Below are positions 51,748 through 58,361 of a stretch of DNA of 64,000 bases, piece after piece. A program made the position numbers and the translations under genes. The stretch spans positions 5,299 through 69,298 of the forward strand of contig JAPPMR010000105.1 in NCBI GenBank assembly GCA_028818995.1, written 5' to 3'. The notes under the pieces were generated by a model. That model made no database searches. It saw only the letters and a program-made list of their open reading frames with translations, and was not told where the DNA came from. Each line of letters opens with the position of its first letter. Position 1 is the first letter of the stretch. The DNA comes from Candidatus Poribacteria bacterium (lineage in GTDB: Bacteria; Poribacteria; WGA-4E; WGA-3G).

Positions 51748-51960
51748 TTATTCACATTCAATGTTTTCGCGTTTGAGGACTTGCTTGAATTCAGAAACAA
51801 GGATGTCAACATAATCGGGTGTCAACAACCCTGTAGCCGATTTTCTTACCTGTTCAATGCGTTGGGTGACGGTCGGTTTATCCCAAACGACCGTGTCTGT
51901 ATCCGCAACCTTGAACATCAAAGCGGCAAGCGCGCTCAATGTTATCATCATCGTTTCCAC
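51748..51960 (-). CDS. Small unknown protein
   Basis: 70 residues from a GTG at 51960 (an ATG at 51951 is equally possible). Hydrophobic N-terminus (MMITLSALAALMFKVADTDT), then a helical part (DYVDILVSEFKQVLKRENIE). It follows the 31-residue membrane peptide with no gap. Confidence 0.5.
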   Translation of the reverse strand: METMMITLSALAALMFKVADTDTVVWDKPTVTQRIEQVRKSATGLLTPDYVDILVSEFKQVLKRENIECE

Positions 51961-51961
51961 C

Positions 51962-52057
51962 TCACAACTGTGTCTTACTGACGATGTAGCCCATAACTAT
52001 CCAAAACAACATGGGGATACCCATCAATGCGAGTAAGAGACATAAAATTTCTATCAC
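51962..52057 (-). CDS. 31-residue single-span membrane peptide
   Basis: A GTG start with AAGGAG 6 bases upstream opens a frame of 31 codons. It holds one hydrophobic helix (LCLLLALMGIPMLFWIVMGY) and a short polar tail (SKTQL). The stop lies next to the GTG of the following gene. The good ribosome site, hydrophobicity and tight packing support a real small protein. Confidence 0.55.
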   Translation of the reverse strand: MIEILCLLLALMGIPMLFWIVMGYIVSKTQL

Positions 52058-52131
52058 GGTTTCTCCTTGTGTTTTTACCTGTATCAAGGTAAAATAGTTG
52101 GATACATTGTAAGTTTTCTATTTTGCAGTTA

Positions 52132-52179
52132 AGGGGATAGATACCTGTCTGTCCCCTTTTCTGTAGCCCAATGCTACAG
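52132..52179 (-). promoter_or_regulatory. Two hairpins following E4
   Basis: Hairpin 1 CTGTAGC/GCTACAG, then hairpin 2 AAGGGGA/TCCCCTT; downstream lie TATTTTACC and the ribosome site of the 31-residue peptide. Same module order as after the other elements. Confidence 0.55.
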
Positions 52180-52182
52180 AAT

Positions 52183-52231
52183 ACGCAAGCGGGGAGTTGA
52201 ACCCCGCCAGAGCATACCGTCTATGTTGCGT
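52183..52231 (-). ncRNA. T-loop tRNA-like element E4
   Basis: Minus strand: end stem ACGCAA/TTGCGT, middle hairpin CATA-GACGG-TATG, linker CTCTG, and T-arm GCGGGG-TTCAACT-CCCCGC, an exact match to the tRNA B-box. Compared with E2, the middle stem changes from CGCA/TGCG to CATA/TATG while the loop GACGG is identical: compensatory change. Its first base is the last A of the upstream gene's TAA. Confidence 0.7.
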
Positions 52232-52464
52232 TAGTATTCCTTGATACCGTTGACTAATGCGTGAAATACTTTACCTTTCACCCATACCCCAAAATCGCCT
52301 TCATCCAGTATCGTTTGGACACGGGAACATAAAACACTCTCTGGTATCTCACCTGCTTGGTATTCATCGCAAAGCGCGGTGACTTCTGCCGACATATCGG
52401 TGTCATCAAAACACACATCGGCTAATGCCACCGTTACGATGTGTGCCGCCTGTCTAATTGTCAT
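52231..52464 (-). CDS. Small acidic protein
   Basis: 77 residues with GGGAG before the ATG, which overlaps the previous gene's TGA (ATGA). Sequence: AAHIVTVALADVCFDDTDMS, then TILDEGDFGVWVKGKVFHAL. Its stop codon abuts E4. No family recognised. Confidence 0.55.
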   Translation of the reverse strand: MTIRQAAHIVTVALADVCFDDTDMSAEVTALCDEYQAGEIPESVLCSRVQTILDEGDFGVWVKGKVFHALVNGIKEY

Positions 52465-52694
52465 TCGGTTTCTCCCTTGTGAGTGATGACCGCATCTATG
52501 TGTCCGTCCTGTTCACACGATTCACAAGTGCCGTCAATCTCTCTACTTTCTTCATGTTCAAGTTTGAAAATATCAAGTTCAGGACAGTTATAGGGCAAGT
52601 TATCATATTTTGCGTGATTAAAACACTTCTCGCAAATCGTGAACGGCTCACCGATGCGTCCTGATACGATGTCAATATGACGTGCGAATAACAT
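52461..52694 (-). CDS. Small zinc-ribbon-like protein
   Basis: 77 residues from the ATG at 52694 with AGAGGTG 6 bases upstream. CEKC (about residue 22) and CESC (about 58) could form one zinc site, with another Cys in NCPEL between. It overlaps the next gene by 4 bases. Unknown function. Confidence 0.6.
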   Translation of the reverse strand: MLFARHIDIVSGRIGEPFTICEKCFNHAKYDNLPYNCPELDIFKLEHEESREIDGTCESCEQDGHIDAVITHKGETE

Positions 52695-52710
52695 GGTTTC
52701 ACCTCTGTTT

Positions 52711-52905
52711 TTAATCATAGGTCATGATATTGTCCACCTCAAAGCCCTTTTCTCCACAAACCTCTTTGAGTGTGTCTGTCAATAACATGCTATCTTCTAT
52801 TGTTATACATTTCGGAGCGGCTTTCTGAAAAAACTGCTTGAGTTTGGACTCGTTGAGTAAGAGTAGTAATTTCTTGAGTTCCGCCCGACTTTTCTCGTTA
52901 GCCAT
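52711..52905 (-). CDS. Small helical protein
   Basis: 64 residues: AELKKLLLLLNESKLKQFFQ, then ITIEDSMLLTDTLKEVCGEK. No recognised domain and a weak ribosome site. A GC-rich hairpin (52914-52933) lies just upstream. Confidence 0.5.
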   Translation of the reverse strand: MANEKSRAELKKLLLLLNESKLKQFFQKAAPKCITIEDSMLLTDTLKEVCGEKGFEVDNIMTYD

Positions 52906-52913
52906 AGGAAATC

Positions 52914-52933
52914 GGGGACGCGCGAGCGTCCCC
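52914..52933 (-). repeat. GC-rich intergenic hairpin
   Basis: GGGGACGC and GCGTCCCC form a perfect 8-bp stem with a 4-base loop, between two coupled small genes. Confidence 0.5.
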
Positions 52934-52939
52934 GCCTCA

Positions 52940-53572
52940 CTAAAAGTCTTTGATGGTGTAGCGTGAAATTAGGTTGGCATCAATGATACCTGTCTCTCGG
53001 AAGGTTGCGAGGTTGTGAATTTCTTTACCTTCTGCTGTGAGAATAGAGATGATATTCCCCTCTCCGTCAACAGCAGCCCCCCATTTCTCCGTTCTACCGC
53101 TTTCAAACATTACTTCAATTTCAGCATCTTCAGGTATCGTGTGGTGTTCCAATCCTTTGAATACGATATAACCGTCGTCCCAGTGTAAATCAAAGTATTC
53201 AAGCACCTCATCAAAATCTTTAAGCGATGCCCAGTGATGATATGTGAGATTGATACGACCTTCAAGATATGCCATCCGCTCATCCGACAGCCATAAGCCC
53301 GCATAACGTAACAATCCACAAGTACAGACAGCGATAACACCCTCGCGTAAAAATCGTGTACCCGTGATTTTACCTAATGGTGTGATGTCGTCTATCTGTG
53401 GTCTCTGGTCAACCGCGATGTGAACCCCATCGTTGAAATGGAATTCCAAGTGTGTTACTTCCCCGTTTTCTTCAAGAATACCAACGTCAAAAATGCCCTC
53501 TGTAAAGACAGCAGAGACAAAGCCCTGTGTGTCCGTAGGTGTGATGACTTTCTGACCTGCTTTGTAAGTCAT
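52940..53572 (-). CDS. LWLSD-family protein (member 2)
   Basis: 210 residues with AGGGAG before the ATG. It has the same order of blocks as the 47513 protein: a GQKVITPTDTQGFVSAVFTE opening, LREGVIAVCTCGLL, GLWLSDERMAYLEG, EVLEYFDLHWDDG, then IEVMFESGRTEKWGAAVDGE and AEGKEIHNLATFRETGIIDA. The paralogs have diverged greatly but keep spacing, which suggests a selected fold. The ATG overlaps the previous stop (ATGA). Function unknown. Confidence 0.7.
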   Translation of the reverse strand: MTYKAGQKVITPTDTQGFVSAVFTEGIFDVGILEENGEVTHLEFHFNDGVHIAVDQRPQIDDITPLGKITGTRFLREGVIAVCTCGLLRYAGLWLSDERMAYLEGRINLTYHHWASLKDFDEVLEYFDLHWDDGYIVFKGLEHHTIPEDAEIEVMFESGRTEKWGAAVDGEGNIISILTAEGKEIHNLATFRETGIIDANLISRYTIKDF

Positions 53573-53859
53573 TGCGTGTCTCCCTTATCGTAAATCGGCA
53601 TCAAATACAAGCGGTCATCGTTGAGAATGTCCACTGTCTTTAGATGCTGATTGTTAGCGTGCCATGTGCGAGTTCTACTATCAAACGAATAGCACCGTTG
53701 CCATCTGCCGCGAGTAGGAAACAAACGGGACGCTATGAGTTTAGCATGCCGTAAGGTTTTTACTCGGATAGTTCGCTTGCATTGTTTATCATTACTGAAA
53801 AACATAACTTTATAGGCTTGCATAAGTGCCTCTACCAAGTATTCAACTCGGTCATACAT
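53569..53859 (-). CDS. Unknown basic protein
   Basis: 96 residues if begun at the ATG at 53859; a longer start at 53913 would overlap the upstream gene by 82 bases. Basic middle (KQCKRTIRVKTLRHAKLIAS) and a C-terminal part with YSFDSRTRTWHANNQHLKTV. Stop overlaps the next ATG. No family recognised. Confidence 0.5.
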   Translation of the reverse strand: MYDRVEYLVEALMQAYKVMFFSNDKQCKRTIRVKTLRHAKLIASRLFPTRGRWQRCYSFDSRTRTWHANNQHLKTVDILNDDRLYLMPIYDKGDTQ

Positions 53860-54059
53860 CTGTTTTCGTGATGTAGCAATGAAATGTCGTTCTTTGTGCC
53901 AATCGCAGAACAACCGACATCGTGAAACATCTCAATAAACTTGTCTACAACACTGGGATCGTCTATTTCTTCAGGACACGCCTCAAGAAATGTCTGCATC
54001 TCGCTCGCTTGTTGTAGAATGTCTTGTAAGCCTTCAACCGCCACCGATTTTTGAAGCAT
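53832..54059 (-). CDS. Small acidic protein
   Basis: 75 residues from the ATG at 54059 with GGGAG 9 bases upstream. Helical and acidic (SEMQTFLEACPEEIDDPSVV). Ends in HENRCMTELNTW, overlapping the next frame by 28 bases. No family recognised. Confidence 0.5.
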   Translation of the reverse strand: MLQKSVAVEGLQDILQQASEMQTFLEACPEEIDDPSVVDKFIEMFHDVGCSAIGTKNDISLLHHENRCMTELNTW

Positions 54060-54083
54060 TAATTTTACTCCCATAAATGAAGT

Positions 54084-54103
54084 GCGCGCCCCGAAGGACG
54101 CGC
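54084..54103 (-). repeat. GCGCGTCC/GGGCGCGC hairpin, copy 1
   Basis: On the minus strand GCGCGTCC and GGGCGCGC pair with one mismatch around a 4-base loop (TTCG). It lies in the gap between the 54111 gene and the 53832 gene. Confidence 0.6.
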
Positions 54104-54110
54104 TTGGTTG

Positions 54111-54734
54111 TTAGCCTCTGTCAAGACCGACTTCATACATATCACCTAAATACCAATTTAGGTTCGCAAAGTATTGGTCAGGTTCTACAGAGAAGTTCAT
54201 TCTGAAGATTTCACCTTCTTCAAAGAATGCCCGAACACGATACGGGTCAATTCCACTACTCTTGACTTGATGTCTGATAACAGAAACCTTGATAATGTCT
54301 CCGTCAACTCTTTCAAATACATAGCGATAGTGGTTGTAACCCGCGAGATAAACCTTCATTTCACCGCCTAATAGATGCTCACGATAAAGCAGTGTGCCAA
54401 TTTTCGCCTCTCGTTCCGCGTCGCGTTCTAAACCGATACGAAAATGTGGAATGATGTGCTTCGCGTCAAGCGGGTTGATGTCTGTTTTCTTGACTTGACA
54501 ACAAATTTCCGTTTTCCAAAGTTTGAGATGTATCGTCTCTATACCGACACCGAAACCTAATAAGGTTGTGTTCGGAGACACTGCCATAAAATCAAACTCG
54601 CTCTCGTTGTCATCGCAATCAAGCATTTCATAGACACCAGAGCGATGACTATTCCCGTAAACGATTATCCATCGCTTGCCACCGCCCCTGTAAGCCTCTA
54701 CTTTACGATAATCTCTGACTTCTTGCTCTTGCAT
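54111..54734 (-). CDS. Unknown protein
   Basis: 207 residues from the ATG at 54734 with GAGG 9 bases upstream; the ATG 15 bases earlier lacks a site. Likely beta-rich (KRWIIVYGNSHRSGVYEMLD, MKVYLAGYNHYRYVFERVDG). No known motif. It is flanked by two nearly identical GC-rich hairpins. Confidence 0.55.
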   Translation of the reverse strand: MQEQEVRDYRKVEAYRGGGKRWIIVYGNSHRSGVYEMLDCDDNESEFDFMAVSPNTTLLGFGVGIETIHLKLWKTEICCQVKKTDINPLDAKHIIPHFRIGLERDAEREAKIGTLLYREHLLGGEMKVYLAGYNHYRYVFERVDGDIIKVSVIRHQVKSSGIDPYRVRAFFEEGEIFRMNFSVEPDQYFANLNWYLGDMYEVGLDRG

Positions 54735-54764
54735 TGATAAAAACCTCACTTATGATAGAGAATT

Positions 54765-54785
54765 GCGCGCCCGTGATGGACGCGC
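54765..54785 (-). repeat. GCGCGTCC/GGGCGCGC hairpin, copy 2
   Basis: Same stem as copy 1 with a 5-base loop (ATCAC on the minus strand), in the gap before the 54734 ATG. Confidence 0.6.
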
Positions 54786-54805
54786 TTTATTCCGAATTCG
54801 GAGTT

Positions 54806-55129
54806 CTAAACCTCACGGACACAACAGAAAACCTGTGTCCTTTCACCATGATTAGTCAACTTCGCTTTATCACCATCTAAATAGATAGCGACAGGATTCT
54901 CTTTGTGTTGTTGCCACAATCTTATGAGTTTCTTCAAGTTCGCTTGATTGATGCTCTCTACCTCGTAGACTTTGCCAAGCACCGTGTGAAACCGTGCTGT
55001 AACCGACTCATCTTCAAGGTGATGCAACTCAAACTCTTGGATTGATTCGCCACCGTCCATGTGAACGGCTACATCGCGACCTGATAACTCAATGGTCTTG
55101 TCTGATTCTGGAAAGTGAACAATCAGCAT
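54806..55129 (-). CDS. Unknown small protein
   Basis: 107 residues from the ATG at 55129 with GAGGTG 6 bases upstream. Beta-rich text (MLIVHFPESDKTIELSGRDV, TARFHTVLGKVYEVESINQA). No family recognised. Confidence 0.55.
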   Translation of the reverse strand: MLIVHFPESDKTIELSGRDVAVHMDGGESIQEFELHHLEDESVTARFHTVLGKVYEVESINQANLKKLIRLWQQHKENPVAIYLDGDKAKLTNHGERTQVFCCVREV

Positions 55130-55153
55130 ATTACACCTCATTGAAAAGGATTA

Positions 55154-55174
55154 GCGCGCCCGCAATGGACGCGC
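55154..55174 (-). repeat. GCGCGTCC/GGGCGCGC hairpin, copy 3
   Basis: Same stem with a 5-base loop (ATTGC on the minus strand), in the gap between the 55183 and 55129 genes. Stem conserved while loop varies across the three copies. Confidence 0.6.
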
Positions 55175-55182
55175 TCGGAAGT

Positions 55183-55437
55183 TTAGGAATGAACTTCGGA
55201 GAGTAGTGAATCCACGAATTCGTTGATTTCATCGTCCTCATCATCTTCACCGAAGTCTGCTTCAAAATCGTCTGGATTGAGACTATAGGGATTATGTCCA
55301 TACTCAAGCATGTTTTGGTAGAGGGGGTCCTCTGAACCACACCCTGGACAACATGCCATCAAATCCTCAAGTTCTTCTTGACTTGGATTTATCGTTGGCT
55401 GTGTTATTCCGCAGTTTTGGCATCTCCAAAATGTCAT
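55183..55437 (-). CDS. Small zinc-ribbon protein with acidic tail
   Basis: 84 residues with GGGAGG before the ATG. Four Cys in two pairs (CQNC near residue 7, CPGC near 30) fit a zinc ribbon. The C-terminus is extremely acidic (DFEADFGEDDEDDEINEFVD). It might mimic DNA or bind RNA polymerase; that is speculation. The ATG directly follows the preceding stop. Confidence 0.6.
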   Translation of the reverse strand: MTFWRCQNCGITQPTINPSQEELEDLMACCPGCGSEDPLYQNMLEYGHNPYSLNPDDFEADFGEDDEDDEINEFVDSLLSEVHS

Positions 55438-55614
55438 CTATGCTGCCTCCCGCATTTGGTCCGCGTGAAACTCACCGACCTGTCTTTCGCCAGAGTCGTC
55501 AACATAGTTGACTTCATAGACATCATCGCCTAAATCCTCAATGACTACGCCAATGTATTCTTCCACGCCATCTTCACAGATAACCGCGTCCCCGTTTCCA
55601 TATTTCGCTTTCAT
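55438..55614 (-). CDS. 58-residue acidic beta-rich protein
   Basis: An ATG at 55614 with AAAGGAAAG upstream opens MKAKYGNGDAVICEDGVEEY, continuing to GVVIEDLGDDVYEVNYVDDS. The stop abuts the next ATG. The pattern resembles a small KOW/SH3-like barrel. It is the first gene after E5 and its hairpins. Confidence 0.6.
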   Translation of the reverse strand: MKAKYGNGDAVICEDGVEEYIGVVIEDLGDDVYEVNYVDDSGERQVGEFHADQMREAA

Positions 55615-55659
55615 TTTTCTTTCCTTTATGGTAAAATTACCACTGTTGAAATTAGAGGG

Positions 55660-55712
55660 TGTTCCATACGGAACACCTTCTTTTTTTCTGTTCCGACCAA
55701 TTCAGAACAGAA
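55660..55712 (-). promoter_or_regulatory. Two hairpins following E5
   Basis: Hairpin 1 TTCTGTTC/GAACAGAA, then hairpin 2 GGTGTTCC/GGAACACC. They are followed by TGGTAATTTTACCA and the ribosome site of the 58-residue gene: the full module seen after E3. Confidence 0.55.
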
Positions 55713-55714
55713 AT

Positions 55715-55761
55715 GCGGAAGGGGAGACTTACACTCCCCTGTAGGCTTCAACCTATTCCGT
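55715..55761 (-). ncRNA. T-loop tRNA-like element E5
   Basis: Minus strand: end stem ACGGAA/TTCCGC (5 pairs plus A-C), middle hairpin TAGG-TTGAAG-CCTA, and T-arm GGGGAG-TGTAAGT-CTCCCC. The loop keeps T54, A57, A58 and T60 but lacks C56. The first strand lies inside the end of the 55753 coding region and its middle hairpin starts with the TAG stop, so gene end and RNA element overlap. Confidence 0.6.
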
Positions 55762-56130
55762 TGACAGTGCTGCAAGTAAATCGTGAATGTTGATTTTAGC
55801 CCTATGAAGTTTGTCGGCAATAGATGCACGAATGTCCATCTTTTTATTGGTATTGCCCTGACTAATGGTCTTGCCTAATTCCAAGTAGACTTTGCCCATT
55901 ACATCATACGGAACATCAACCGAGAGCGATGCAGGTGTCATAAAATGCATGTCAGTAATGCCTAACGAACCGAACTGGTCTGGTGTGTAATATGTGCCAT
56001 CAACTTTAATCCATTCAATCTGACCTTTGTTGTTCGTCTGTGAGTGGCATTGCCGTTCTGTGCCATCAAGGTAAAACACGGTTGCCATTTGTTCAAATGC
56101 CCAATTGCGTTTGTATTTCAAGCCGTTCAT
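55753..56130 (-). CDS. Unknown protein
   Basis: 125 residues with GAGGTAAAA before the ATG, which overlaps the upstream lipoprotein stop. N-terminal beta part (FEQMATVFYLDGTERQCHSQ), C-terminal helices (DIRASIADKLHRAKINIHDL). Its 3' end forms part of E5. No family recognised. Confidence 0.55.
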   Translation of the reverse strand: MNGLKYKRNWAFEQMATVFYLDGTERQCHSQTNNKGQIEWIKVDGTYYTPDQFGSLGITDMHFMTPASLSVDVPYDVMGKVYLELGKTISQGNTNKKMDIRASIADKLHRAKINIHDLLAALSTE

Positions 56131-56498
56131 TGTTTTACCTCGCTTGATGTGGATAAGAGACCTTTTTCTTCATTCGTTAGCATTGCGTCGCGATAGACAA
56201 ACCACGCTGTGCGCTTTGCTATGTCTCGTTTGGTATTGTTCGCTCTCAAGAGCCTATCACGCTCCCGTTTCAACTGGTGTGATGTTATCCCCACATAGAC
56301 CGCATTGATACGCTTATTTGCTGAAATCCAATCGTTCTGAATGGTATTCAACGCATCTCGGTAAGCCTTGAAGTGTGGATTTTCTAAATCACCTGTCGGA
56401 ACGGATTTATTGACATCATCTTGAGAGGTTTGAGAACTACAACCGAGTGAGAAAAGTGAAAGTGAAAGTAAAAGGATAGAAACTAATCTAAAATACAT
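56127..56498 (-). CDS. Small lipoprotein
   Basis: 123 residues from the ATG at 56498 with GGAGG 8 bases upstream. Signal peptide (LVSILLLSLSLFSLGC) with lipobox SLGC, then a helical charged part (YRDALNTIQNDWISANKRIN). First gene of the minus-strand block that ends at 43.6 kb. On plasmids such lipoproteins can be entry-exclusion or lysis proteins; no specific match is claimed. Confidence 0.65.
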   Translation of the reverse strand: MYFRLVSILLLSLSLFSLGCSSQTSQDDVNKSVPTGDLENPHFKAYRDALNTIQNDWISANKRINAVYVGITSHQLKRERDRLLRANNTKRDIAKRTAWFVYRDAMLTNEEKGLLSTSSEVKQ

Positions 56499-56572
56499 CG
56501 TAAAATCCTCCATCTTGGTTAGCGAATGCCGCAGATTTACTGAATTACAACACATTGCGTCAAGTCTGTCTG

Positions 56573-56640
56573 TATCCGTGATTAGCGTTGAATTGCTGAC
56601 CTCACGGATTACCTAAACTTACCTAAATTTGCCTAAATTC
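56573..56640 (-). promoter_or_regulatory. Three 10-bp repeats and a hairpin upstream of the small-gene block
   Basis: On the plus strand three tandem 10-base units of the type RCCTAAAYTT (56611-56640) lie next to an inverted repeat ATCCGTGA/TCACGGAT (56573-56610). They sit upstream of the 56498 gene, where an operator for the whole block would be expected. The 10-bp period puts each unit on the same DNA face. Confidence 0.5.
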
Positions 56641-56781
56641 GTCAACCTGTGGCATTGTTCAAGCCTTTCAGCGTCCACCGAACCTTAATCTTGTGGTCTC
56701 GGAATACTGACCGACTTGCTTTATTGTTGATTTGTCAAAGACTCCGCGTTTCAGAACTTCGCTTTTATTCTGAACTTTGTT

Positions 56782-56829
56782 GATTTTTTGAATGCTACCT
56801 TTTGGTAAAAAGGTAGCATTCAAAAAATC
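56782..56829. terminator. Perfect 22-bp bidirectional terminator
   Basis: Two perfectly complementary 22-base arms (GATTTTTTGAATGCTACC... and its complement) around a 4-base loop, with T-runs at both ends of the stem. It should stop transcription from either side and isolates the origin region from the small-gene block. Confidence 0.85.
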
Positions 56830-56906
56830 TGATAAAAGTTTATCACATAATGATAATTTTTTCAAGGTTTTTTAGTAAGTTGTCAATAAGTTTTTAGCAA
56901 TTACGA

Positions 56907-57347
56907 ATTTTCACCGATTTTCAGGTTTGCGCCCGCCAGTCTGAAATCCTATGGCAGATTTTCACCTGAAATAGTGAAATTCTGAATAGCAATGGGGGTA
57001 TGACACAAGACACCACGAACCCGCATCACACAGCGAGTTATCTGCGACTAACCCACCGCGCGAAAAAATTTTGCAAAAAAATTTTTACAAAAAATCTCTA
57101 AAACTGCTACAACAATCAAACCCCTCTCAATTGGAATATTCATCGAAACTCGTGTTAACTATTAGTTAATTTATTTACATTAAATTAGCGTTGATATTTA
57201 GCTGTTTTTTGGCGATAAATTAGGCAAACACCCATAAAGTCGAAAATACCTATGGAAATAGCTACGTAAAAACCTGAATTAGTTTGGAAGTTCTCAAGCA
57301 ATTTTTTAATCATTTTCGCAGATGTTTCGGATTTTCACCGATTTTCA
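56907..57347 (+). repeat. ATTTTCACC repeats in the AT-rich origin region
   Basis: A 17-base word (ATTTTCACCGATTTTCA) occurs exactly at 56907 and 57331; single ATTTTCACC copies occur at 56958 and 57341. The surrounding 56.87-58.1 kb is AT-rich, with no supported gene. Together with the iterons it looks like a replication-origin zone. Confidence 0.45.
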
Positions 57348-58109
57348 CCAATTTACGCAAATATTTATTCAATGTAGTAAGATAAAATAATTACCAAAAT
57401 GATCAACCTGAAGTAGATTTTTCATAGAAGCCGGCCAGAAAAATCAAAATGGATCCGCTGATTTTAGTATAGATCAACTCAAAACATCGCTATGTCTTTT
57501 CCTGCTGATGAAAGGATTAGGTATAAGATTCGGTGGGAATTGAGTAGGATACCCGTCATTTACGCGCGAAGGCGTATGATCCACGAAACCGGTGAATTCG
57601 TGCAGCAGATACAAGTCTCACGCTGCCTTATGTGTAGGCACATCACCAATTCGCACATTTTTCACAGAATTTGCCATTTTTCCACAATTTTACACCAAAA
57701 ACGATGAATTTCAAACTGGGAAACGCACACGCCAGACGAAAATTAAAATCGCATAGGGATATAGGTCACCAAAGGTATGAAGGATTGTAGAAGGGGCGAT
57801 GCGGTGGGACTGGCAACACGGGAGTACCAAAATTAAAATTGAGAAAATTTAGGACAGTTAGGGATATGCCGGCGGGAGTGAGGATTATAATTTTACGAAG
57901 TTTATGGAATTAAATTAATAGCATTACAATGTGAAGTGCCATTACAATCCTGATAGGTTAACTGTTATCTTCACATGTCTTGATATATTTAAAAATTGTT
58001 CGCGTTACCGTTAAGATTTAAATTGGTAACGTACAGATATATAGTACCGATTCTAACTAATGCCATAAACCTAAGTCTAATCAGGGGTTAGAACCTCTAA
58101 AAATTTTTT
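57348..58109. other. Non-coding part of the probable origin region
   Basis: About 760 bases with no gene that I can support. A short open frame at 57492-57707 has no coding character. The stretch near 57900-58080 is the most AT-rich part, next to the iterons, and is a candidate for origin melting. Confidence 0.35.
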
Positions 58110-58172
58110 AGTGACAACTCACAAGAATTCAGTGACAACTCACAAGAATTCAGTGACAACTCACAGGAATTC
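58110..58172. repeat. Three tandem 21-bp iterons
   Basis: A 21-base unit beginning AGTGACAACTCAC and ending GAATTC is repeated three times without gap (58110, 58131, 58152); only one base differs, in the third unit. 21 bp is two helix turns, typical of iterons bound by plasmid initiators. The Rep-like gene ends 190 bases away. Confidence 0.85.
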
Positions 58173-58361
58173 ACAAAAGTTAAATTTTATGTAAATTCAA
58201 TTCTTCGAGAAAATCAAACGCTTGGTCTCTGTTTATACACCAAAAAGAAACAAAATAACCGATTTTATACGGGAAATAGCCAAGATTTAAACAATCCCTG
58301 CAACACCGATAGCCCATCCACAACGGATAGGCTGGAATAAAACTTATTCTGTTTTATGCGT

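Noticed and set aside
56668..56865. 65-codon minus-strand frame
   Set aside because: It runs through both arms of the 22-bp terminator, so it is not a real gene.
57492..57707. 71-codon plus-strand frame in the origin region
   Set aside because: No ribosome site; composition looks random; lies in repeat-rich AT DNA.
58110..58172. CRISPR-like direct repeats
   Set aside because: Units abut with no spacers; they are iterons.
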